Assembly: GCA_001640655.1 (NCBI GenBank)
Contig: LXGT01000028.1
Location: 79,785 to 143,784, forward strand
DNA length: 64,000 nt
Reading direction: 5' to 3'
DNA from: Endoconidiophora laricicola
Taxonomy: Eukaryota > Ascomycota > Sordariomycetes > Microascales > Ceratocystidaceae
Positions within the stretch are counted from its first letter, which is position 1, and every line of letters begins with the position of its first letter. The notes below the pieces were generated by a model. The model saw only the letters and a list, made by a program, of their open reading frames with translations, was not told where the DNA came from and did not search any database. The position numbers and the translations under genes are program-made. Positions 48,247 through 59,011 of the stretch are shown in pieces.

Positions 48247-49569
48247 ATGTCGTCCCATGAGACTACTAAAGTTGTTTCGTCTGTCCAGTCGCTTGTCTTG
48301 AATTTGCCTCCATGTTGTATTGAGTTTAGCCCGTTCCATCCAAGGCATTTCGCTGTTGGAACGTATTATCTCGATCACAAAGACGACAACACAACAGACA
48401 GTGCTGCTTTAGGTAGAAATGATGATTTCGAACAGCCCTCTTCTAATACCGAAAAGAAGGCGCAGCATCGGACAGGCAGTCTCGAGGTCTATAGAGTTGA
48501 CCCGGATGCTGAGAATGTGTGAGTGCATGAGGCAAGACTGTTGCTGAACTTATATATCACTAACTGTTTCTCTAGAACCTTGATCCAGACTAGCTTCCAG
48601 CCTTCTGCACTCTTAGATCTTCATTTCCACCAGATTTCAGACGAGCAAGGCGCGGTTATTCTCGTTGCCGTCACAAGTACAGGCACCGTCACATTCCATA
48701 GATTTGATCCCGATGCAAAGCCTTTTGCGCCTTTGTCCGACCTGGCTACTCGTAGATTTGATGATGTTCATGACAACACGCTCATTTTGCTCTGCGCTTG
48801 GCACCCCACTGAGAAGAATCTTCTTGCGGTGACTACGTCTGACGGTCGTGTCTTACTAGCTCGTGTAGACTTTGCTACCCTCGACATAAAGGCTTATCGC
48901 GAGGTACCGATTGAAAACGAGCTGGAAACCTGGTTTACCGCATTGACGCCTACGGAAACTACGGCTGAAGGCAAGAGAGCCTTCACTATTTTGTCTGGTG
49001 GGGATGATTCAGCCATGCGATGGGTGTCTTGTGTTCTTGACCCCGAGCCGACCAATGAATATAATGAAGATCTAGGGTTGCAGCTGCCCTATCCACCAGC
49101 AAAATTACAAAATCAACACATGGCTGGCGTCACAGCAATTCTTCCACTGGACATCAAAGTTAGTGACGGGTCAAGTCTGCTTATCACGGGAAGCTACGAC
49201 GACAACATACGGCTCTTTGCATTTAAACCACAACACGATACATATGGCATACGGAGTTGTCGTTTGTTAAGCGAGGCCAACCTTGGAGGGGGCGTTTGGC
49301 GTATCAAGATTATGCATACAAGCTCTCGTGGGATGACACTGCTGGTATCATGTATGTACGCAGGCACTCGTATTGTGAGGTTGACTGGCAGCGGCGATGA
49401 TTGGAGTTTTGAGATTATCGCGCGTTTCGAGGAACACAAATCAATGAATTATGGTAGTGAATTTGTGCCCAACGTTTACAAAAACGCAGACGATGGCAAC
49501 AAAGAGAGACTCGTAATATCGACTAGTTTCTACGACAGACTACTGTGTGTCTGGCGTAGCCCAGTCTAA
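48247..49569 (+). CDS. DPH7: Diphthine methyltransferase Dph7 (WD-repeat), two exons, 421 aa
   Basis: Removes the methyl ester of diphthine methyl ester on eEF2, allowing the last amidation step of diphthamide synthesis; cytosolic. Exon 1 is 48247-48518, intron 48519-48575 (57 nt, GTGAGT donor, cactaactg branch, CTCTAG acceptor), exon 2 48576-49569. The spliced reading frame gives a seven-bladed WD propeller: CIEFSPFHPRHFAVGTYYLD, then a charged insertion, LILLCAWHPTEKNLLAVTTS, ILSGGDDSAMRWVSC, LLITGSYDDNIRLF and LGGGVWRIKI. The C-terminus has EHKSMNYGSEF and ISTSFYDRLLCVWRS, closely matching Rrt2/Dph7. The start is at MSSHETTKVV; the in-frame upstream codons begin with TTG. Confidence 0.9.
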
Positions 49570-51127
49570 GTTTGACTGCCAAAACAGAATAGCCCACTAG
49601 AGAGATGGGTCAAAGACGGATACATACCACAGCCGCAATCAAATTTAAGCTAGAATTTTCCACCAAGGGAAGTCTGTCCATGGTAGATGGCAGTTTGGAG
49701 GGTCCTATATAATAGATACATCACATCTATACTAGCCGAAACTGACAACGGCCAAGTTGGGTTGGCCTTGCAACAGATAGCGTCGGCAAACGTGCATATA
49801 AAACAATACGTTGTAAAGAAAGAAAAAAGATCTTATTCAGTTTTAGAGTTAATGTAGAGCTCCTTAGCTGCAATTATTGAGGTATAACAATATGTTATAA
49901 TGAGTGATATATGCTAACCAAAACAATGAATCTATATCGCCAAGTGGTAATAGTTGTAGCTTGACTATATATCTTACTTGATGAACCAGAGGCCGACGTC
50001 GTCAAGAGCACAATTGGCACAAAAAAAACAAGCCGTAGAAGGTGCCTCCCAACCCAGCCTGACCAATCAATTATCTTTTGCAAGGCGAAATGCGGTCAAT
50101 GAAGCTTCCAGTTCCCCAAAATGGATGCACAAAGTCATAAATAGTGGTTGAGTGGAGCTTCTTGTTCGTAGATTACTAACGAACAATTCTCATTGTGTCT
50201 ATAGCCATGTCGTGTGGTCAAGTCTTCATGAAACCCAACGTTGACTGGCAAAAGCAGTAATAAGCTGGAGCCAAAGCGCCGGGAAAAGCTGATAAAAGAG
50301 CACAAGGAGGATTGCTAGAGGGGTAAAGTTCGACTTATTGCCAAGGGTCAGGTGCGTCTAAAAAATCGACGCCCAGCCATAGCTCTTGAAAGAGTGTAAA
50401 AATGGGTCACACTGACAGGACAGGATGTTAGCAGCACAAACAGCAAGAACAGGCATAGCACCGCAAATCAAGGGCTGGGCTAGGCTTGGTTGTCGGGCCC
50501 AGCCCAGCAAAAATTCAACAGATAAACTTCCTTGGAACAAGCACGTTAGGCCTGACTCTGCTGAAAGCAAGGCCAGTAAGTACCCAAGTGTTACTTGCTC
50601 TCAATTTCCATCACGAACCCGCCTTTCGAGAGCCAAACTGAGTCTCTTCCTACTCTACGCCTGTCGGGTTTTGTTTTCATCCGCGTCTTCTTTTTTTCTC
50701 TTACAGCCTTCTGTTTTCCCATCCACTTTCACACCAAAAGAGCATAGCCCGTGCTAATTGCCATCTCATCTGTCGTTTTCTGTGTCTGTTGTCATCGTAT
50801 CGTCTATCTTCTCCCCTGTTTATTTTCTCTATATCGGCGAGAGCGCCTCGAATCAGCTCCTGGAATCAAGCTGCATCTTCTTTGCCTGTTCCCGCTGCAT
50901 CTCCCATCCATCAACGTCCATCAAAAAAAATCTCCCCATACATTCATTACTTACCATTGCTGCTACCCAGTACGCGGAGCGGTATCACAACTCAACCCGC
51001 GACATTTTGCTTCCCTTGCCAAGCTTACTCGCTCTCGACACCGCGAAAACCTCGTCCCGCGCATCGCCGCCTCGACTCCTCCACAATCTGCTATCGATCC
51101 CATTCATCACGGCTCCTGTGTTTTCCA
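49570..51127. other. intergenic and MSN5 leader
   Basis: From about 50600 the plus strand is strongly pyrimidine-rich (TTTTTCTC, TCTTCTCCCC), the expected promoter/5' leader of the exportin gene. The several open frames between 50425 and 51287 are products of this C/T-rich composition. The 49570-50600 part shows no coding signal. Confidence 0.45.
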
Positions 51128-54100
51128 ATGGAGGGACAGTCCTCCAACGGTGCTTCCGTCGAAGTCATCATCCCGCAAGTGCACGAGGCCCTGCGGGTGG
51201 TTCACGATCCTCATTCGCCCAACAACACACGCCAGGAGGCTCAGGCTTTTCTCGAGCAGGTCAAACAGGGTAGCGATGCCCCATTGATCGGCTTTAAGCT
51301 TGCCTCTGACGGCTTGCAGCCCCCAATTGTCCGCCACTATGCGCTATCGCTGCTTGCCTTCACCATCACCCAAAAATGGGAGGACTTTAATGACGAACAA
51401 CGCACCACCGTCCGCGGATGGGTGCTACAGCTATGTGAGGCTGTCTCCAAGGACGATCCTACATACCTACGCAACAAAACGCCTCAACTATGGACTGAGA
51501 TGGCGAAGCGCGATTGGGGCGACCGTTGGATGGATATGGATGCCTCACTACTCCAGCTTTGGGAAAACTCCGATCTTCCTGTCCACAAGGAGGTTGTGCT
51601 CTTTATCCTCGAGACCCTATCAGATGAGATCTTCAATAGCGCCGACTACATGGTAGTTCTCAGAGACAACATCTTGAGCAAGGCTTGTGTCGAGATCTTC
51701 ACATCTGCCTCCGTTCTCACCGATGCCTTTCCTAACAGAGTTACTAATACACTATCAATCCGCTCTGGGGAAGAGGGCTGGCTAGTCCGTGTCAATAGAT
51801 TCCTCGACCAGTGCCTAACAGCCGATGTATCGAGCAATGTCGACGCCCGTACATGCGCCGTCAAGAGCTTGAACGTTATTGCTTCTCTGATGAGTTGGGC
51901 TGTTCCTCTAGCCGTCAAGACCTCTAACACCGTTCCTGTGTTGTGTCAAGCTCTGGCCGCATCTCATGTTGATGTTCAGAAGGCAGCTCTCAACTGCCTC
52001 TATGTTCTGTACACGCGCGTTAATTTTAGTGAAGACGAAGTGTTAACTCTAGTTGCACCTATGTTCGAGCCTGAAATTGTCAGTCTATGTCAGCGTCTTA
52101 GCGAATGGTCCAAGGTCAATGCCGATGATATTGACATCGATAAGTATCAGTTTGCCAAGAAGTTTTCAGAGGTAAGTTTTCCATCCGTTATCTGAATTGG
52201 TCTATTTATTGTCTGAAACTAGAGGCAAACTAACCCATATTTTGATCTAGATGCTATCGCACCTTGCAAACTATCTAGTCGCCAAACTCTCAATATTTCC
52301 CCCCACGGCCGATATACCTGGCTTCTTAAACCTTCTTTTGCAGGTTGTTCAAAGCGAAAGTCTTGTCGTTTCCATTCCAGTACTTGTATCATGGACAAAG
52401 CTCCTGACCCACAAGACAATTGGCCCAGATGCCGCCAACAATGACCAAGTTCTTGGTATTCTCCTTCAGGTCTGCAGTTCGAGACAACTGAGATACGAAA
52501 ACTTCCCTGATGAGAGTGAAGATCCTACGTTCCTATTCTTAATGGAAGATACTGAAAACCTTCCAGAGCGCCATGCATTCCTTGGAAACTACCGAAGGTT
52601 CAGTGCGCAAGTCATTGAGGCTATTGTCAAGCTGAAGCTGTCAGAGTCCTTCGAGTACCTTTTGAATCGTGTTGATCAAGTCATCCAGCATCTGTACGAT
52701 TCAGAAGCTGGCCCTAGTAGTAGGTCATATGAAAATAGAATAACCATAAATTGAGATCCTGCTAACTGTCTACTCTAGTCATCAACTACGCCAAGTACTC
52801 TCTTCCAGTCCTCCAGGTAGATACTAACTTCACTGTTGTTGAGATTGCACTCAAGGCTTATGCCAAGAGGAGAAACAGTGAAGGGAAGATCCCCGAAGAA
52901 ACCGTGACTGCTATCGAGACATACCTTGAGAAGTGGGGTCGTAATCTTCTATCTGCTAACTTCGAGGATCCTCAAATTCGGAAGCGTGTCCTGCAGCTTC
53001 TTGTTGCTTTATCTACCTCGGCGCTAGATTCTAACAGCCCGTTTATGCTGAGTGTATTGGAGCATATCCTCATGAACTGGCCTAGCCTCCAGCCTGAGCA
53101 TAAGGGTTATAATGAGGCGATCAAGGATCTCCAGAACGAAAGTATGGTGGAGCTTCAGCGTTTGGCAACCAAGGTTCCTGACCATCTTATCCAAGTATAC
53201 GATCAGATTGCCTCACGTGTGAACGAGCTTCTAAATTCAGGTACATTGGATGATAAACGGGCAGTGGCATACCGCAGTTTCCTTTTCCTCATCATTCACA
53301 GAGCTACTGAGTTGACGTTCGAGCAAAAGATGCCCAAGTTGCTGTCATTTGTCGAGCCAACATTTGCCCAGTGGAAGGATCCTCAGTTGCTCTCGGCGAT
53401 CAGCTCGTATCCCGGCTTTTGCCAAATGCTAGGACTTGATAAGGCGCAGCAATACCTTGCTAGCCATAGGGTCCAAGAGGTCAAGGAATGGGGTGAATGC
53501 AAGCTAGATGAGGAAGGCCTGCGAATCCAGGCAGAACTTGAGGAGCGTCAACACGTAAGGCACATATCTTCGCACCATATAGTTCACACGAAACATTTGT
53601 TAACAATAACCTTTATAGATGCTTCCTCTACGAGCGACTAAGTCGTTCCTAGCGATCTCAGTTGAGAAGATCGCTAAGCCGTCCCCAGCTTTCGATGCTT
53701 CGATTGCACTTTGGAAGGACAACTTTCAGCCAATTCTATCTGCGCTTCTACAGTTCCTTGGACATGCGCACGCATCGCATAACCCTTCTAACTGGCATGG
53801 CCTGGCTGAGGAGGTACGGACCCCTATCGTCAACAAAGTTTTGAGTGATCGCTTTTGGCAATCTGGAATCTCTGAAGGTAGTAAAGATGATTTCTACAAC
53901 CGAGTTCTGGATAAGAAGGACACTCTTGAGGGACTAGGATCGACAATACGTGGCTCGATCCGCTTTGTCAGGGAAACTGCATACGCTATCATTTATTGCT
54001 TAAGTAGAATGGACGCACTATTCTACAGTCTTCCTGAACTTCCTCATCCATTGGCACATGCGCTGTTCTCGGACTCTCTATTCATATCGTCTCACCAACA

Positions 54101-55165
54101 GATTAGCTTGCTCAATCTAGTGAGATATCTAGTTGATGATTGTCCTGTAGAGAACAGAGAGAACTTCTTGCCGCCCGTTCTTGAAGCCTGCTTCCGCCAG
54201 ATGGACACCAAAATCAACACCGAATGGCAAAGTCTTGCAACACAACAGACTGTCCAAACAGGTGGTGATGATCTCACAGAAGAGATGAAAGCTGAAAGCA
54301 TACTCCGCCAGGTCACATACACAGCAGTGGTAATGATTGCGGACTTTTTGGATCCCAACAAGAAAAGTAAGCTATCAACCTAACTATCCAAGTTAACGCC
54401 TTACACATGCAAACTAACATTGTCCCAGACCCTGCCCTTAACGCCGCCTCTAGTGATAGCTCTGCCATTGATGACGAGGAACCCAAGTTCCCCACCCTTC
54501 GTCGGTTCTGTTTGTCTAAGCAGAGCATCGTAGAGCCTCTCTTGGTTTTTTCGACTCACGCCATTCGGATGAAGGACTCGCGCTGCTGTGGTTATATCCT
54601 ACGTGTTCTTCGGACTATTGCTTCGGATCTTCGTGGCGAGCACCCGCAATCAAAGGACAAGCGCGGTAGCGACCCTATGGCCAAGTTCCCTATCCCACCT
54701 GACACAGTCAGTGCCATTCGTGAGTACATGTCGACGGAAACGCTTCAAGCTTGCATCACTTCTTTCCACGAGCCCTACTTTGTAGACACGCAGAAGGATT
54801 TGTCCTACTTGATGGCGGCTATATACGTGTACTTCATCCCTGTTACCAACACCCCCGCCAACGTTTTACTCTCTCTTCCCGGTATTACTACCGACAAGCT
54901 CCAAATCATGAATGAGTTTGTCATCAACCCTGATTCTGGTACTCGCCAACAGCGTACTGCTATGTTTGACATCCTCAAGCATCTCAAAGGCGTCAGTATC
55001 GCGGAGATGGGTAAATTGGATGCTCCAGCACCCAAGAAGAAAGAGACACGTTCCAAAATGGCGCAAGAGTTTATGCAAGCCCCCAACCAAAACGGATCGC
55101 AGAACATCCCCAGAACGGCCTCTCCAGATGGCCTGGATGGAGTTGCAGGATTATTCGAATCTTAA
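51128..55165 (+). CDS. MSN5: Exportin Msn5 / exportin-5-like karyopherin, five exons, 1257 aa
   Basis: Importin-beta family receptor that exports phosphorylated transcription factors and other cargo from the nucleus with Ran-GTP. Exons are 51128-52171, 52251-52719, 52779-53554, 53619-54366 and 54429-55165; donors GTAAGT, GTAGGT, GTAAGG and GTAAGC, all junctions in frame. The N-terminus has the exportin-5 pattern: RQEAQAFLEQVK, FKLASDGLQPPIVRHYALSL, then PQLWTEMAKRDWGDRWMDMD (in exportin-5, EMIKREWPQHWPDM). HEAT-like helices run the whole length, for example GFLNLLLQVVQSESLVVSIP and YFIPVTNTPANVLLSLPGIT. The C-terminus ends DGLDGVAGLFES after an acidic/basic tail. Length agrees with Msn5 (1,224 aa) and exportin-5. 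The ATG at 51128 is the first in-frame Met that precedes the conserved N-terminus. Confidence 0.92.
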
Positions 55166-56555
55166 CGATATGTTCTGGGGCCTAGTTCTAAAATTGTCCA
55201 TATACTGTTTCTAAGATTCTTGATATGGGTTTCTTCCTAGTTCAGGGCTCTGGTGGCGTAGTGAGTGATGTCGAAACTAATAGAGGTGTCGTTTCTTGGA
55301 CTGTTATATTTGTCTGTTTCCTGCGCTTTGCTTGCTTTTTCTTTTCATCCTATACCACTACTTCTTTACTACTTCTAACCACGCCAATACTGCTCAATAT
55401 CTCTATCAACTAGCTAATTTCAGTCTGTCTTAGGGATATAAACAGTGCTGTTTTGTCTTGGCGTTTTGCTTGACGTATACTTTTAGTCTCTTGTTTCTCA
55501 ATTCACATTTCTTTGGTTGGGGTTTTTTTTTTGGATAGAAGAAGCTCATATATTCCTGTAGTTTCATTGTGGAAAATTAAATAAGAAAAGTGAAAAAATC
55601 CAAGACATGTTTTTTGTCGTCTTTTTTGTTGTTGTTATCTTGTCCTTCGTCTTCGCCTCTGCCTTCCTTACAAACAGCCTTCTTTTATCATATCGTTTGT
55701 TGTACTGTGGTAGCAGTATACCATGATAAGAGACAGCAGGAATAGCATTTTCATTACAGAAATTGTATCAATATCGCACTTCGGTATTATCGGCCATAAC
55801 GTAGCATATTATTTTCACATTATGTTTGATAATAATAAGTGGTTTCTTATTATGCCACTTCATGGTTCAAAACTTCCGCACAAGGGAGTCATTCACACGT
55901 CTAGGTATGATGTTGTCATAACCAATCTTGACTGATTGGTTCTTAGGTGATGTCACACGACGAATGTCATCACAGCGGTGTTGATCTAGGTAGTACTGCA
56001 GCATTCATATCATTGAAGAGCCTGAACCTTCTACATACATGCCACGATCTGTTTTAATTTGTACTTGCACGATACTACATCTGCCCGCCAAGCAAACGTT
56101 ACCGGTTTTATGTGTATGTCTGAAGAGAAATTGGCTAGGCATCCACACCCTTGGAAACATATATATCTAAAGTTAACAGTGATTACAGGGATGCTGCTTA
56201 TGAAATTCACATTTATATTTCGGATAGTATAAATAATAGAGAATATGTATATGATGAAGTATATCCTCCTATGCTTTGAATTCATGACTGCCAGATATCA
56301 CGTGTCCTTTATATCGTACCTTGGATGAAAGACGATGGTGTGAAACAAGTATGCGTAAGTGAAACTTCGCTATAGATCTTGTTTTTTTTGCACTACGTTA
56401 TTTAAATAGAACGGTGCCAGTAATGACGAAAACACAATTTGTAGTGTTCTGGTTCCTATAAGATTTTGCTATCCATTCTTAGTGCTTCCTATTCACCAAT
56501 GAGTCAGTCAATTTCCAGTTCCGGCTTTCGCTTCGCATCCCACATCGAGCAAGAC
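55166..56555. other. intergenic, convergent 3' ends
   Basis: The 3' flank of MSN5 has T-rich tracts (55525-55536 and 55600-55640). There is no coding signal up to the small membrane-protein gene, which faces it. A CACGTG E-box palindrome occurs near 56298-56303. Confidence 0.45.
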
Positions 56556-56816
56556 TTACTTTTTGTCGAGGCCATTACCGCTTAAGTTCCAGGCCTTCAC
56601 AGCCCATTTCTGTGTGTTGTCGACATACTTCTCCGAGTTGACATTCTTGATACCAACGCGCACACCGTCCTTTGAAAATTGAATGTTCTTCTTGTGCATC
56701 TTAGCACTGGCAGCATCCCGCACGCCGACAGAAGTCAAGTAGGCCTGATATAAAACCCAGCCGATGCCACTGATAGTGGCCAGAAATAAAACGAGGGGAA
56801 TGAGTTGACTGGACAT
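56556..56816 (-). CDS. Small single-pass membrane protein, conserved-looking, 86 aa
   Basis: Function not recognised. Residues 1-26 contain one transmembrane segment (LIPLVLFLATISGIGWVLYQ); the remainder is basic, with KMHKKNIQFSKDGVRVGIKN and a C-terminal VDNTQKWAVKAWNLSG. The layout (short N-terminus, one TM, positively charged soluble tail) resembles small ER or mitochondrial membrane proteins. The gene is short, but amino-acid composition, a good ATG and a TATA-like tatataag about 35 bp upstream support it. The stop codon overlaps a perfect splice donor (AAAAAGTAAGTC, donor at 56559). Splicing to the tag at 56489-56491 would replace the stop and end the protein KKKH, so the true C-terminus is uncertain. 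Confidence 0.65.
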   Translation of the reverse strand: MSSQLIPLVLFLATISGIGWVLYQAYLTSVGVRDAASAKMHKKNIQFSKDGVRVGIKNVNSEKYVDNTQKWAVKAWNLSGNGLDKK

Positions 56817-59011
56817 AGTGGTAAGCTTATGTGTATGCGTATGCGTATATACTATATAAGGCGAGCAATTCAGGGTGGCATTAGGTGAGGAGTTGAAAGG
56901 AGTAGTAGACGGGAAAAGCTACAGGAAATAGTTCGTAATTTATATATTGTCGAGTCTAGCGTACCTAAGAGCAGACATTTTGAATGGGGCGCAGGTTTAG
57001 CTTCTGTAAGCGTCAGACTATATAGCCAAGCGATAAGACTGAACCACAGAATGCACGACCCTTGAGGTTCTTTTAGTCGATAACGTTTTCTGAAAAGATT
57101 GAAGCGAACGAACAATTGAAAAGTAAGTATTTGTTTAGTGATTTGTTGTTATCAGATGCTAGCAAGATAAAGATTGAAAAATAAAAATAAAAAGATTTCA
57201 AGAAAGAAAAGAAGACAAGATCTGAATTTATTGGTCAAAGCTGAGATAGAAGAACAAAGCGTTTCTCTCTTTCTAGTCGAAGGTGGTGAGCAAGTAGCAA
57301 AAGCAAATAGCTAGTTACAGGAATTCAATCAAGTAGAGATAAAGCGACGCACGCGGTAGCACAGACACAGATAGAATCGTGACAAGTTTCGTGTTATAGG
57401 CCTGTTCGTCCCTTTTTGGGTATCATAATGTCGTTAAGGAACAGTGGGAATGGGAAAATAACTAAAGCCGATGACATCTAAGGCGCGGCAATCTTGGTCT
57501 TATATCAAGAGTTTTATCAGCCATCCGAACTGCTAAAATTTGAGGACTAGCTCATTATTAGCTATGGCGTCGCAGAAAGGTGTTGCAACAGGATGCTACG
57601 ATGCCGATTGGTATTTTGAATTGAATGGAAGCCCATGCTGTTGAATGCCTGTTAGTGGATGAACCCCCGGAAACTTTTCGCAGACATATAGTATTTTCTC
57701 TTAAATTATGTGTGCTACTGAGTATCAGTAACAACGCGAGAAAAGAGTGTGGGATTCGTCTTGTCTGACTGGGATTCAACACAAATCAACACAGAATTGC
57801 CGATTATTCGCTTGGCTAGCAAAAAAAATTGGACATCAATGACGGATATCGCGGCACTTATGATATCTGGGTGTCAGCCAGAGCCTAGCTACGACAACCA
57901 AAAGCGGCGCCGATATGCATTATGCTAGCGAAGCTGGTAGTAATTAAACGTTGAAGAAGCAAATGGCCAGTTTTAGTAGGTCTGTCAGATGAAACTATGA
58001 TTAAGTAAGTAGTTACACCCTGGTCTATACTATGATGAAGGTCCTAAAGCATTACTATATCAATGTAATATAACAGAATTGATGCGCCCTATAGGATAAG
58101 TTGGCGGCCTCTTCTGCTGTATCAAAATGGGTAGGGTTATGCATCATAAATGTATGGTCTGGTGGACGTTGTATTCTTATTTTTTTTAACATTAATTTTA
58201 TTGGAACTGATGCCGTGCTGCGTTGCCCCACCTTTTATCTTATCTATATAGTATTCAACCAGAGTTTTGCCTGCCCTGTAGCAATTTGGACGACGTGGCG
58301 GGGAATGGCCAGCAGAAGGTTTTTTTTAAAGTGCTTATTGTAGTAGAGCGCAGCTTTAGGCCCAGAAAACAAAAGAAGCCCCAAAGGACTGAGCAAAGCT
58401 CGCTGGGATCACAGGAAATTTTGCTCCAAGCTAAGTTCAAACCCACCAAGCTAACTGACGCTTACTTCATACCACCTGTCCAATTGCGGGCTGTAAAGTA
58501 GCAGCAGGCTACAAGTTGTTGTTGGAGCTTCCATCCACTCTAGTATTGCGATACACACTAATCTGTTTATCTTATTCCAACTTCCATCTCTTCTTTTCCT
58601 GAAATCGCCATTTTTCTTCACAAGTTTGGGCCTAGAGCCGTTCGTTGAATTTATTCGATTGATCAACAATTCAGCCTGGTTCATGCAGAACAGACACATC
58701 TCTGTACATCTTGAGCTAGCTCCGTTTCCTTGGTGGAAATACCCCTCCTCCGGCCACAAGAACGATAGCCCACCATCAATCATCCATCTCGTTTGGATAG
58801 GCCGCATTGCTTATTTCTTACGAGACTTTACGTTACAGCGGACCCGATTCTTGAGAAGAGCCCGCTACACTGGCGCTTCGCCCACCCCTCGACTAATCAC
58901 CGACCCCGGCTTTCTTTGAGCCATTGAGCATCCTGCTTAACTCTGGCGTCATACACAACGGAGTTTATTGACATTTGACTACCTGGACGTTACTAAACAT
59001 ATCACTTGAAT
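56817..59011. other. intergenic, divergent promoters
   Basis: Promoter of the small membrane-protein gene (-) on the left and of SEC24 (+) on the right, about 2.2 kb. Pyrimidine-rich leader DNA precedes SEC24 (about 58700-59000). Open frames up to 118 codons lack coding features. No RNA gene was seen. Confidence 0.45.

Noticed and set aside
50425..51287. Overlapping plus-strand ORFs before MSN5 (110-178 codons)
   Set aside because: The DNA is a C/T-rich leader; predicted proteins are Ser/Pro/Leu low complexity and overlap in three frames.
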